Shown here one piece after another: positions 18,607 through 26,682 of a stretch of 64,000 bases of DNA. Location of the stretch: positions 186,001-250,000 of the forward strand of contig NZ_CP011450.1 of assembly GCF_000512205.2 (NCBI RefSeq), given 5' to 3'. A program made the translations under genes and the position numbers. Numbering within the stretch: position 1 is the stretch's first letter; each line of letters opens with the position of its first letter. The DNA is from Sphingomonas sanxanigenens DSM 19645 = NX02 (GTDB taxonomy: Bacteria; Pseudomonadota; Alphaproteobacteria; Sphingomonadales; Sphingomonadaceae). The notes beneath the pieces were generated by a model. It worked only from the letters and a program-made list of their open reading frames with translations. It searched no databases and was not told the origin of the DNA.

Positions 18607-19033
18607 AAAACGCCGCAACGATCAGCCTGGTCGGGCCGCGCCCGGGCTCGAGCTCTAGCCGATCCGAACGGTTACGACGGCTAAGGAAACCTCTTGACCC
18701 TTGGACCATGGCCCAAGGGCCATGAGTGGCTGAGGAGGCGACATGGCTTGATTCACGGTCGGATCCATCGCCTCCGCCTCGGGGGCTAGACACCGACGCG
18801 GGGTGACTTACGTCGAATGTGACGCAGGCGATCAAGCCAGCTCGCCCGCGACTTAGCGCGGTGCAGAACCCACGCTTACAATGAGGAGGATGCGTCTAGC
18901 TTAGATACTCCCCCACTCACGCAACCCTCGGGCTCGGGCTCGGCCTCTCGGCTCGCCATGCGACTGCGCGCTTCCCGGAAACGACGTACGCATCCGATAG
19001 CGGCCGCCTTGCGATAGGGGAGCAGTCGCGCGA
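18607..19033. other. Non-coding gap between cueR and the IS66 element
   Basis: This 427-base stretch has no credible gene. It contains one MerR-type operator/promoter-like sequence (18694-18724), followed by GAGGAGGCGAC and ATG-GCT-TGA, a start cut short after two codons. That layout resembles the leader of the MerR gene at 54830 and suggests a decayed copy. Confidence 0.5.
18694..18724 (+). promoter_or_regulatory. MerR-type promoter-like site with a CTTGG-CCAAG dyad
   Basis: TTGACC at 18694-18699, then 19 bases containing CTTGGACCATGGCCCAAG (a strong dyad), then a poor -10 (GCCATG). It belongs to the same operator family as the sites at 23213, 31634, 48543, 54781 and 60285 and differs from the copZ/copA operator. 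No intact gene lies downstream, so it is probably a relic. Confidence 0.5.
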
Positions 19034-19075
19034 GTTAGCGGCAGTGCAAGCACCGTAGTTTGCACTGCCGCTAGC
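19034..19075. repeat. Left palindromic end of IS66
   Basis: AGCGGCAGTGCAA and TTGCACTGCCGCT face each other around an eight-base centre. The sequence matches the right end at 21584-21625 in inverted orientation except in the symmetric dinucleotides (GG/CC versus TC/GA), which changed on both arms together, so pairing is conserved. Confidence 0.75.
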
Positions 19076-19090
19076 GACGGCACGGTTGGG

Positions 19091-20758
19091 TTAGGCGGCT
19101 ATTTTGGCCGGGTCGCTGTTCTGGAGGGTTTTCCAGGTCCAGGGCAAGAGTTCGTGCAGCCGGTTCTGGGGGATGTCGGCGATGCGAGCGAGGACATCGG
19201 TGAGCCATGCGAGCGGATCGACGTCGTTGAGCCGACAGGTGCCGATCAGGCTGAACAGCATTGCGGCGCGTTCTCCACCCCGGTCTGATCCCACGAACCC
19301 CCAGCTCTTCCTTCCGCGAGCTACGCTGCGCAACGGCCGCTCCGCAGCATTGTTCGTAAGACAGATGCGACCATCTTCCAGGAAGGTGGTGAAGCCTTCC
19401 CAGTCATTGAGGAAGTAGGCGATGGCCTCGGCCACGGGATCTTTCCGGGAAAGGGTCTTTCGCTGGGTATCGAACCAGGCCTTGAGCTGATCGACTAACG
19501 GGGCGACCTTTTCCTTGCGAACGCGTAGGCGTTCATCGGCGCTCTCGCCGTTGATATTCCGCTCGGCGGCGAAGATCTGGTCGATCATCTCCAGCCCCTC
19601 CCGCGCGAGTGGGGAGATGAGCGGCACTTTCCCCTTCTTCTTGCCCTTCAGCTGGCTGGCCACATCGACCAGTACGAACAGCTTTCGTCTGCCGTGCTGC
19701 CAGCAATTTGCGCGGGTCATGGCCTTATCTGCCCACCCTTCCTTGAACATCTCGTTGAAGCCGGCATAGCGGTCGACCTGGAGGATTCCGGTATAGCCGG
19801 CCAGATGCGCGCGGGGATGTTCGCCCTTTCGGTTTCGGGAGTAACGGCACATCAGCGCCGGGGGTGCCGCCCCACCAAAGGGGGTGTCATCGCGCACATA
19901 ATCCCAGATGCGAGCGACCTCGGCCTTATATTTGGCGAGGCGAGGAACAGTGGTGTCGTCGGCGTGGAGGCGCTCGGCGGCCAGCACATGGGCATCGTTC
20001 AGCAGGGAGATCGGTTTGAGGGCGGCGCAGACGGCGCCGACCTGATCGGCAAGCGTCGAGATGCTCAGGGGGATGCCCTCCGCCTCCAGGCGGTCGCGCT
20101 GGCTGTTAAGCGGCTGATGCAGTCCATATTTCTGGAAGACGAGATCGGCCAGGAAGTGCGGGCCGAACATGCCCCGGGGCGTCACGTGGAAGGGCGCTGG
20201 GGTCTGGCGGATCTTTTCACAATGCCGGCAGGAGACTTTCTCACGCACCGTCTCGATAACCTTGTGGCGCGCGGGCACCTTCTCCAGGGTTTCAGTGATG
20301 TCGGGCGGTAAATGGCTCAGCGCGTCCGAGCCGCAGCAGGGACATTGCTCGGGTGCGGGGATCACCCGCTTCTCGCGCTCCACATGAGCCGGGAAGTCGC
20401 GGCGGGGTCCCCGCTGACGGGTGAAGGGACCAACGGTGGTTGTTTTGGCCGCGGCTTGCGCGGCGATGCTTTCGGCTTCACTGGCATCAGCCTCGAGTTC
20501 TTCGAAGCCCAGTTCGAGCTGGTCGATGAGCCGACTTGCCCGCTCCGATTTCGCGCCATATTTGTCGCGGCGCATGAGCGCGTTCATCAGTTCAAGATGA
20601 GCGTTACGAGCAAGAAGGTCGGCGTTGATGGCCTCCACACGGGCGGCTTTTGCCTCCGCTTCGAGCGCCTTGGTCTGAGCTGCCTGGACCAGCTGACGCG
20701 TCGCCACGAGCTCGGCTTGGAGCTGCAAAAGCTCAAGAGAGGCATCGGCCGAGGGCAT
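19091..20758 (-). CDS. tnpC: IS66 transposase TnpC
   Basis: Full-length DDE transposase (555 residues from ATG 20758; a start 13 codons earlier is possible). An N-terminal coiled coil is followed by a zinc-finger-like region (CPCCGSD, then CRHCEKI) and the catalytic core, with ERLHADDTTVPRL, HLAGYTGILQVDRYAGF and NNAAERPLRSVARGRKSW (final Glu). It ends with the conserved LLPWTWK tail. It appears intact. Confidence 0.95.
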   Translation of the reverse strand: MPSADASLELLQLQAELVATRQLVQAAQTKALEAEAKAARVEAINADLLARNAHLELMNALMRRDKYGAKSERASRLIDQLELGFEELEADASEAESIAAQAAAKTTTVGPFTRQRGPRRDFPAHVEREKRVIPAPEQCPCCGSDALSHLPPDITETLEKVPARHKVIETVREKVSCRHCEKIRQTPAPFHVTPRGMFGPHFLADLVFQKYGLHQPLNSQRDRLEAEGIPLSISTLADQVGAVCAALKPISLLNDAHVLAAERLHADDTTVPRLAKYKAEVARIWDYVRDDTPFGGAAPPALMCRYSRNRKGEHPRAHLAGYTGILQVDRYAGFNEMFKEGWADKAMTRANCWQHGRRKLFVLVDVASQLKGKKKGKVPLISPLAREGLEMIDQIFAAERNINGESADERLRVRKEKVAPLVDQLKAWFDTQRKTLSRKDPVAEAIAYFLNDWEGFTTFLEDGRICLTNNAAERPLRSVARGRKSWGFVGSDRGGERAAMLFSLIGTCRLNDVDPLAWLTDVLARIADIPQNRLHELLPWTWKTLQNSDPAKIAA

Positions 20759-20864
20759 GGTCGCCCATAGCAAAAAATGCCCAAAAACCCTAGGCATTTC
20801 TCAGTTTTTGATGGATTTTCAACGCTCTATTCGCCCCTCTGGGGCGCCGTAATCATGTTCAGTG

Positions 20865-21212
20865 TCAACCAACCTGGCTGGGCCGCCATGTTCGCTGCGG
20901 GTTGCGCCAATCTATCCCCTCGAGCAGACAGGCCAGCGCCGAGGGGGTAAGCGCGATCGCTCCGTCCTTGGCCGAGGGCCAGATAAAATGTCCACGTGCG
21001 AGACGCTTTGAATACAACGATACGCCCAGCGCATCGCTCCACAGAATCTTCACCAGATCGCCGCGACGTCCGCGAAAGACAAATAAATCCCCATCATGGA
21101 AGCGTCGCCCCAGATGCTGTTCCACCTGGCGGGCTAAAGTAGCCATGCCGCGACGCATGTCGGTATGACCGGCCGCTATCCAAATCTTTACATCCGCAGA
21201 AACGGGGATCAT
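20865..21212 (-). CDS. tnpB: IS66 accessory protein TnpB
   Basis: This 115-residue protein has the IS66 Orf2 signatures (IWIAAGHTDMRRGM, DGDLFVFRGRRGDLVKILW, FIWPS). It is required together with TnpA and TnpC for IS66 transposition, but its biochemical role is unknown. The start overlaps the end of tnpA (ATGA). It is complete and unrelated to the RNA-guided TnpB of IS200/IS605. Confidence 0.95.
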   Translation of the reverse strand: MIPVSADVKIWIAAGHTDMRRGMATLARQVEQHLGRRFHDGDLFVFRGRRGDLVKILWSDALGVSLYSKRLARGHFIWPSAKDGAIALTPSALACLLEGIDWRNPQRTWRPSQVG

Positions 21213-21574
21213 CGCAAGCTCCCCAGGATCGCGCGGACAAGTTCGGGCCGCGCCTCAGCGCCGAACCGGATTACCGCTCCCCGCGTCTCAATCTCCGCTG
21301 CAACGCGCAGGCCCTGCCTCTCGCTCGGCACGTCAGCGGAGGCATCAGTCTGCATCACCACCGGCACAAAGTTCGTCCCGGTTTCCGACGGATAACCCCC
21401 TCGCGTCCGATCCCGCCGCCACCGGTGGATCAGGCTCGGATGTACGTCCGCCGCCCGCGCAATATCCGCTACAATCGCCCCGGGCGCACAGGCCGCCAAC
21501 ACCAGCGCTTCTTTCTGCTCCGCCGTCCACGCACGCCGGCGCTCCGGCCCCGAAATAACCGTTATCCGATCCAT
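21209..21574 (-). CDS. tnpA: IS66 accessory protein TnpA
   Basis: A 121-residue helix-turn-helix protein beginning MDRITVISGPERRRAW, with the DNA-binding segment ADIARAADVHPSLIHRWRRD. ATG 21574 is preferred; a frame reaching 21640 would read through the palindromic end of the element. It is typical of the first gene of IS66. Confidence 0.9.
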   Translation of the reverse strand: MDRITVISGPERRRAWTAEQKEALVLAACAPGAIVADIARAADVHPSLIHRWRRDRTRGGYPSETGTNFVPVVMQTDASADVPSERQGLRVAAEIETRGAVIRFGAEARPELVRAILGSLR

Positions 21575-21583
21575 CACACCCTC

Positions 21584-21625
21584 GTTAGCTCCAGTGCAAA
21601 CTACGACGTTTGCACTGGAGCTAAC
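21584..21625. repeat. Right palindromic end of IS66
   Basis: GTTAGCTCCAGTGCAAAC and GTTTGCACTGGAGCTAAC form an 18-bp perfect inverted repeat around six bases (TACGAC). It is the better-preserved of the two end palindromes. Confidence 0.8.
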
Positions 21626-21763
21626 TCCGACGCCGATCACATCAGAACAAGGCGGTCCCTATCGGATGCGTACGAAACGACCGATTGTGGCGAGCCATAG
21701 CCTGAGCTGACAAGTGCGAGAGGCTCTGCTCCGTGCTAAGGGAACTTTAGACGGAGACAACCG

Positions 21764-22159
21764 ATGCGTGCTCTCATTCCCGCTGTTTCGATGCTGCTGC
21801 TCGGCGCGCCTGCTGCCGCCCAAACTCCCGACTGGTCGAACGCCAGGACAGTCGAAATCGAAATGTCGAGCTTCGCCTACACACCGGACACGATCTCCTT
21901 GCGCCGCGGCATTCCTTACCGACTGTACTTCGTCAACAATGCAGGCGGCGGTCATAATTTCGTCGCCAAGGACTTCTTCGCTAGTGCTACGATCGATCCC
22001 GCCGATCAGACAGCGCTAAGCAAGGGTAAGGTTGAGTTGGAGGGCGGGAAAAGCGCGGACGTTCGCTTGGTCGCGAACCGCCCCGGCACCTACAAGGTGC
22101 ATTGCTCGCACTTCATGCACTCGACGTTCGGAATGACGGGCAAGATCGTCGTCCAGTAG
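21764..22159 (+). CDS. Periplasmic cupredoxin-domain protein
   Basis: A 131-residue protein with a signal peptide (MRALIPAVSMLLLGAPAAAQ) and a plastocyanin/azurin-like domain. The four type-1 copper residues are visible: His in GGGHNFVAKD, then Cys, His and Met in KVHCSHFMHSTFGMTGK. The extra His and Met in that loop are unusual. It may carry electrons or bind copper in the periplasm. It stands alone between IS66 and the FNR gene; RBS-like ACGGAGAC lies just upstream. Confidence 0.88.
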   Translation: MRALIPAVSMLLLGAPAAAQTPDWSNARTVEIEMSSFAYTPDTISLRRGIPYRLYFVNNAGGGHNFVAKDFFASATIDPADQTALSKGKVELEGGKSADVRLVANRPGTYKVHCSHFMHSTFGMTGKIVVQ

Positions 22160-22414
22160 GGCCACTACACGAAAGTGACTTCTGCGTACGTGAGATACGA
22201 ATGAATGCCGAACGGCGAGGCTTCGTGGAAAGCGAGCGCGAGCCGTAGCTGGTGTAGTTGGTGCCGACGAACATGCTCGTAAACCGCGATACGCTCATCA
22301 ACGCAGTGAGGGCGGATGGCACAATCGGCGCGGACGCTCGACCTGCCCATGTGACCGGCGGCAGTTGATGGCAGCGCCGCACGAGTGGACTTCCGGGCGA
22401 ATGTCACCGGCGGC
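22160..22414. other. Short gap with no recognised feature
   Basis: These 255 bases lie between two convergent genes. Both strands have open frames of about 90 codons, but none shows a family motif or ribosome site. I see no terminator-like hairpin with a T-run. Confidence 0.4.
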
Positions 22415-23113
22415 CTAGCCCTGTTCCGCACGTGCCGAGAGCGCGATTTCGTTCAAAACCCTGATCGAGCGCGTCGTTGGCAGATCAATGACGCCGGCGC
22501 TTCTCAATCTTGTCATCTGTCGGCTGACCGTCTCGATCGTAAGCCCGAGCACGTCGGCGATCTGAGCCCGGCTGAGCGGTAGGACGAACTCATCCAGCGG
22601 CGACCGGGCGCAACCGCCACGGCCGATCTGGCGCGCCATCTGGACGAGAAAGCTCGCCACCTTCTCTTCCGCCGTCTTGCGGCCGAGCAAGAGCATCCAC
22701 TCGCGGCTATGGTCTAGCTCATCCAGCGTGCGCTGGAGCAGCAACCGCTTCAACTTGTCGTAGGTCCTGAGCGCCTGCTCGAAGTGCTTTCGTGAAAACA
22801 CGCACAGCTCAGCGTCCGTCAGCGCCACCACGTTGTAGCGTGTTGAGGACGCGTAAGGTCTGCCGATGAAATCAGCTGGGTACATCAGGCCCACAATCTG
22901 CTCACGCCCATCCGCCGTGGTGGCATTAAGCTTGAGAACGCCCGAGACGACGTTCGCAAAGATCATGTTTTCGTCGCCCGCCCAGATAACGGGCTCCCCC
23001 TTTGCAAAACGTCGTCGACGCTTCAGGGCGCTGAGCGGCGCCAGTTCCGCATCGCTGAGGCCGGCGCATAGCGCCCGATTACGTATTTCGCAGCCGGGAC
23101 AAGCTACTCTCAC
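22415..23113 (-). CDS. FNR-type Crp-family regulator with a complete Fe-S Cys quartet (paralogue 1)
   Basis: A 232-residue oxygen-sensing transcription factor. Cys 5, 8 and 16 at the N-terminus (CPGCEIRNRALC) and Cys 104 (AELCVFSRK) are placed like the four ligands of the oxygen-labile [4Fe-4S] cluster in FNR/FnrN. A cNMP-like beta-barrel (about 25-115), a long dimer helix (about 120-145) and a helix-turn-helix with IETVSRQMTRL follow. The Glu..Ser-Arg recognition helix in FNR reads TTGAT half-sites, which match the boxes in this window. It is about 70 percent identical by eye to the protein at 25977. A MerR-type promoter sits about 100 bases upstream. Confidence 0.93.
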   Translation of the reverse strand: MRVACPGCEIRNRALCAGLSDAELAPLSALKRRRRFAKGEPVIWAGDENMIFANVVSGVLKLNATTADGREQIVGLMYPADFIGRPYASSTRYNVVALTDAELCVFSRKHFEQALRTYDKLKRLLLQRTLDELDHSREWMLLLGRKTAEEKVASFLVQMARQIGRGGCARSPLDEFVLPLSRAQIADVLGLTIETVSRQMTRLRSAGVIDLPTTRSIRVLNEIALSARAEQG

Positions 23114-23212
23114 ACCTCGTTACCCACGCCCGAATCACTGCTCTGGCCTGCCAGGGCATCCAAGCCTGGTGCGACGTTGCCGATGATTGACTGATCATGG
23201 TCCACGTGAGAC

Positions 23213-23243
23213 CGATAGCCCTTGGACCATAGTCCAAGGTCAA
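23213..23243 (-). promoter_or_regulatory. MerR-type promoter upstream of FNR paralogue 1
   Basis: Minus strand: TTGACC (23243-23238), a 19-bp spacer with the dyad CTTGGACTATGGTCCAAG, and CTATCG (23218-23213). The operator is nearly the same as at 54781 and 60285. It suggests that a metal- or redox-sensing MerR protein, plausibly that at 54830, drives this FNR gene. Confidence 0.7.
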
Positions 23244-23664
23244 CCCAGAAATTCCGGGAAATTCCGCAGTAAGGGCTGCAGACCAGCGGCGCGGGGTCAC
23301 ATTGAGACGCTGGATTTCACGATCTCTTGACCTCCTATAGAAGCCCATTGTCCACGACAGCCACCCCGCGTTTGGCTGCCGGCGGCCAGGCCATCGACGC
23401 CGCCGTCCGAACTTTCGCGATCCTTCAAACATAAGGAAAAAGGTACCCGGCCGCCTTCGCTGGCGGCCGGGGTCAGGTGACGCCATCACCGTGAACGATC
23501 GGCGGTAGCGCCGAAGGCCGACCTATTTTGTTTAGGTGCCGACCTGCCGCACGGTCAGGACCGGGGCGTTTTCGCCTTTCCGCTTGCGCGATTCGTACGG
23601 ATTCATGTGGCTTGATTACCTGCCGCGAGCGCTCGCCTTGCCGCTTCGCCTGCAGTGTACCGCT

Positions 23665-23678
23665 TTGATCTGCGTCAA
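23665..23678 (+). promoter_or_regulatory. FNR-type box upstream of the Met-rich gene
   Basis: TTGAT-CTGC-GTCAA, identical to the boxes at 30537, 36453 and 54464. The surrounding 30 bases (23661-23690) are identical to 36450-36479. It is centred about 130 bases before the start at 23801. Confidence 0.75.
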
Positions 23679-23800
23679 TGACGCGACCTGCGACCGCGCG
23701 CAGGGCTTATCCGCAGTCCGCTAACCTGATTTCCCGGGCGAGCGGAGAAAACTACCTATAAATCGAGCCCACGCTTTGACCTTAATGAAAAGGATTTCAC

Positions 23801-24172
23801 ATGAAGATCTCGAAATCGCGCATCCAGATGGGCCTAATCTTCTCGGCACTGCTGCTATCTTCGGGCGCCGCACTCGCTCAAGACCGCGCCGCCCCGCCGG
23901 CGAAGCCGATGGGGGGCGGCATGATGGGGCATGACAACATGATGGGCCATGACAAAATGATGCCGGGGATGAAGGACGGCAAGATGAAGGGCAACATGCC
24001 TGCCTCGTCGTGTATGTCAAAATCCAGCATGCAGAAAATGGGCATGAGCCAGAAAAAGATGGCCGAAATGGGAGCCAAGTGTCGCGCGGAGAAGAAGCGC
24101 GGTACCGGGCCCGCCGACGCCAAACCCAAACCCGACGCGATGAAGCCGATGCCTATGGAACGCGATATGTGA
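23801..24172 (+). CDS. Secreted Met/His-rich small protein, probably metal-binding
   Basis: A 123-residue protein with a clear signal peptide (IFSALLLSSGAALAQ). The mature part is a Met-rich repeat region (GGGMMGHDNMMGHDKMMPGM), then Lys/Met-rich segments with two Cys (SSCMSKSSMQKM, GAKCRAEKK) and a Pro/Lys/Met tail. Soft-ligand composition suggests periplasmic Cu(I)/Ag(I) binding, as in other Met-rich copper-island proteins. AAAAGGA precedes the ATG. An FNR-type box upstream suggests low-oxygen expression, when copper is mostly Cu(I). Confidence 0.8.
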   Translation: MKISKSRIQMGLIFSALLLSSGAALAQDRAAPPAKPMGGGMMGHDNMMGHDKMMPGMKDGKMKGNMPASSCMSKSSMQKMGMSQKKMAEMGAKCRAEKKRGTGPADAKPKPDAMKPMPMERDM

Positions 24173-24203
24173 GAAGTAGGCGGGGACGGCTTAAACCTGA
24201 GCG

Positions 24204-24533
24204 ATGAGCGATGTCTGCGCCGCGCCCATGCGCGCGGCGGGCGAGTTTCTGGGCGACGGCATGGCCTTTGACGGGCTGATCGCTGACAAGGCCTTTGACA
24301 GCAACGCGCTCGTCGCCGAACTCAACGATCGCGGCGCCAGGATCGCATATCCCAGCACCCCGCCCGCGCGCAGAAACTCAAGATCGACGCCAGCATCTAT
24401 GAATGGCCACCTCATCGAAAACTTTTTCTGCAAGCTCAAGGAGTTCAAGCGCGTCACCATGCGCGCATGCAAGACCGACCAGAGCTTCGAGGCAATGATC
24501 TACCTCGCCGCCGCCGTCATCAACTCACGATGA
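24204..24533 (+). pseudogene. IS5-family transposase remnant (C-terminal, frameshifted)
   Basis: The fragment contains FDGLIADKAFDSNAL and HLIENFFCKLKEFKRV, the latter around the catalytic Glu of IS5-type DDE transposases. In between the frame slips: RAQKLKIDASIYEW is readable only in a neighbouring frame, so at least two indels are present. The N-terminal catalytic region is missing. Confidence 0.8.
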
Positions 24534-24549
24534 GTCCCCACAGCCCCTA

Positions 24550-24770
24550 GAGCTCCGCGCGGGCAATGCCCGCTTGGCCGACGCCATAAGGCCGAGCACG
24601 GCAACGGCTCGCAGGTGGCTGCGGCCGTCGACCGGTCGCACCAAGCAATGGGCGAACTGCAGGAGACGCTCGCCCATATCTTCGCGATGCGGCAACTGCT
24701 TCGTCCCAACCAAGCCGCCAAGTTCGACCAGGCTCGCGGGCTGCTCCGACGGCGAACTGGCGGCGTTAAC
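24550..24770 (+). pseudogene. Remnant of a periplasmic heavy-metal sensor (CnrX-like)
   Basis: The frame through 24615 reads HKAEHGNGSQVAAAVDRSH, then QAMGELQETLAHIFAMRQLL, then RPNQAAKFDQARGLL. This resembles the C-terminal helical hairpin of small periplasmic metal sensors that pair with ECF sigma factors. The N-terminus, with the membrane anchor, is gone at the IS5 scar. It overlaps the start of the broken sigma-factor gene. The assignment rests on helical pattern and context. Confidence 0.45.
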
Positions 24771-25306
24771 GCTCGGCGGGCGCCAGGCCGCCTTTGCGGA
24801 GATCATGCGTCGTCATCGGGAGTCGATATATCGGCTTATCCGCGGTCATATCGGGGACCCCGAAGAGGCGATCCATCTGACCCAAGACTGCTTTTCGGCC
24901 GCTTTCCAGCATCTCGGCAGTTATGACGGGAGCCGACCGTTGCGCGCTTGGCTGACAAGCGTCGCTATCAACAGTCGCTATCAACAAGAGCCGCGACTGG
25001 ATGCGCCGCAAGCGGGTGCGGCAAATCCTGACATTCGCATCAGCGCTGCCGTTTGATACGATCGAGAACGTGCGGGATCAGGCACCGGCCGTGGACGTGG
25101 CGACGGCGGACCGGGCGGAACTGGCGCGCTTGTGGCAGGCGGTGGCGCGGCTGCCTACCGCGCTCAAAGACACTCTTCTGCTACGCACGGTGGAGGGATT
25201 GTCTCAGTCCGAAACGGCGGTAGCGCTGGCGATCAGTGAGAAGGCGGTCGAGACCCCGCTTTTAACGGGCCCGGGCCCGCTTGAGCAAATCCTGGAAATA
25301 ATCTGA
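24740..25306 (+). pseudogene. ECF sigma factor inactivated by a 13-bp tandem duplication
   Basis: Sigma-70 region 2 is clear (AFAEIMRRHRESIYRLIRGH, then EEAIHLTQDCFSAAFQHL) and region 4 lies in another frame (ARLPTALKDTLLLRTVEGLS, QSETAVALAISEKAVE). The frames part at 24961-24986, where GTCGCTATCAACA occurs twice in tandem. Removing one copy joins SVAIN to KSRDWMRRKR in one frame, restoring a normal ECF protein of about 180 residues. The extreme C-terminus is also scrambled. The start codon is uncertain. Confidence 0.8.
24961..24986 (+). repeat. 13-bp tandem duplication causing the sigma-factor frameshift
   Basis: GTCGCTATCAACA at 24961-24973 is repeated exactly at 24974-24986. Thirteen is not a multiple of three, so the downstream frame is lost. 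It looks like replication slippage and could revert. Confidence 0.9.
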
Positions 25307-25409
25307 GGGCTTTGGCCGGCCCGTGCGTAATGGAGTGTGAGGGCGGTCGGGTTTCCCGTTCGCACGTACCACCGTGACTGATCCACGAGGAGGCAGCCTA
25401 ATGCGTAAG

Positions 25410-25812
25410 TCAAGCAGCTCCTTTGTAGTCGTTCTGGAAGGGCGTTCTCGACTGGATGATGGCCCAGAGCACATTCACGCGTCGCCGTGCGAGCGCGATG
25501 ACGGCCTGGTGGTGGCGTTTCCCCTCGCGCCGTTTGCGGTCGTGGAAGGCGCGGCTGTCGCTGTTTCCGAGCGAGCAAAAGGCGGATTGGTAGAAGACGC
25601 GCTTCAGCCCCTTGTTGCCGCCGTTGGGCCGTCTGAGGAAGCGGGTCTTGCCCGATTGCTTCAGCACGGGCGCGATGCCGCTGGCGGCGGCGAGCGCGTC
25701 GGCGGAGCGGAAGCGGTGAGGTCGCCTGCCTGGGCGATCAGCTCGGCGGTAAGCACGGCCCCCATGCCGGGCAGGCTGTGGAAGTGCCCGGCAAGAAGGC
25801 GCAGCCCTATTC
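25410..25812 (-). pseudogene. IS110-family transposase remnant, different from the one at 8565
   Basis: The minus-strand C-terminal domain reads GMGAVLTAELIAQAGDLT, then after a one-base slip SADALAAASGIAPVLKQSGK, then GGNKGLKRVFYQSAFCSL and REGKRHHQAVIALARRRVNV. It includes the Ser region of the IS110 Tnp domain but lacks the N-terminal DEDD half. It marks the right edge of the scarred ECF region. Confidence 0.78.
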
Positions 25813-25976
25813 GGTCATGGCATTCGGGGCCGGCAGACGGAGGGTCTTTTCACGCCACGGCTGAGTGCGTCAAGCGAAGCAATGGGTGTGCAATGTCAAG
25901 CGGATGCTGAACCAAACCGCTGAGATGCCGATGAGGAGCCTGAAAAGCCGACACTGTATGGAAGGCGAAAGAAGTC

Positions 25977-26675
25977 ATGAGACGAGCCTGTTCGGAGTGT
26001 GGCGTGCGCGATCAAGCGCTATGCGCGAGTCTGACTGACGATCAACTGGCGGTGTTGAGCCGGGCGGGCCGTCGTAGGTACGTGGCAAAGGGGGAGTCGG
26101 TGATATGGGCTGGTGACGAGAACATGATCTGCGCCAATGTCGTCGCAGGTGTATTCAAGCTGAGCACCTCGACCGCCGACGGACGCGAGCAGATCGTCGG
26201 CCTCCTCTACCCGGCCGACTTTCTTGGTCGGCCCTATGCGCCGTCATCGAACTATACCGTAGACGCTCTCACCGACGCCGAGCTCTGCGTGTTTCCTCGC
26301 AAGCACTTTGAGCAGGCTCTTCATGACTATGAGGAACTGGAGCGGCTCCTGCTGCAGCGTACGCTGGACGAGCTGGACAACACGCGTGAATGGATGCTGC
26401 TGCTGGGACGCAAGACCGCTGAGGAGAAGGTGGCAAGCTTCATCGTCCAGATGAGCCGGCGACTGGCCAAGGGGCGCTGTGGAGCGTCGACCGGGGAAGA
26501 GTTCCTCCTCCCGCTGAGCCGCACCCAGGTCGCCGACGTGCTCGGGCTGACGATCGAGACGGTGAGCCGCCAGATGACACGCCTCAAAAGCGCCGGTGTC
26601 ATCGATCTTCCTACAACGCGGTCGATCCGCGTCTTGGATAGGCCTGCGCTATCGGCGCGCGCTGAGCATGCGTGA
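25977..26675 (+). CDS. FNR-type Crp-family regulator with a complete Fe-S Cys quartet (paralogue 2)
   Basis: A 232-residue paralogue of the protein at 22415, with Cys 5, 8, 16 (CSECGVRDQALC) and 104 (AELCVFPRK), the same beta-barrel (VIWAGDENMICANVVAGVFK) and an identical recognition helix (LTIETVSRQMTRL). Both proteins should therefore read the same TTGAT-type boxes. It has one extra Cys (residue 52). It lies between an IS110 scar and a convergent gene. Keeping two near-identical sensors suggests separate promoters and not separate targets: paralogue 1 has a MerR-type promoter, while I see none here. Confidence 0.93.
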   Translation: MRRACSECGVRDQALCASLTDDQLAVLSRAGRRRYVAKGESVIWAGDENMICANVVAGVFKLSTSTADGREQIVGLLYPADFLGRPYAPSSNYTVDALTDAELCVFPRKHFEQALHDYEELERLLLQRTLDELDNTREWMLLLGRKTAEEKVASFIVQMSRRLAKGRCGASTGEEFLLPLSRTQVADVLGLTIETVSRQMTRLKSAGVIDLPTTRSIRVLDRPALSARAEHA

Positions 26676-26682
26676 CGGAGCG

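Larger units (their letters stand above)
19034..21625 (-). mobile_element. IS66-family insertion sequence
   Basis: Complete IS66 set (tnpA, tnpB, tnpC) on the minus strand between matching ends. The left end (GTTAGCGGCAGTGCAA) and right end (minus strand GTTAGCTCCAGTGCAA) align over about 45 bases. Each end is itself a palindrome repeating GTTTGCACTG. The outer limits could instead be 19055 and 21604, at the inner GTAGTTTGCACTG. I see no clean 8-bp target duplication at either pair of limits. Confidence 0.8.

Noticed and set aside
19026-21633. 8-bp target duplication around IS66
   Set aside because: The eight bases outside the outer ends (TCGCGCGA and TCCGACGC) do not match, nor do those outside the alternative inner ends.
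23079-23489. A 136-codon minus-strand frame upstream of FNR paralogue 1
   Set aside because: It spans the MerR-type promoter and overlaps the regulator start; there is no ribosome site or family motif.
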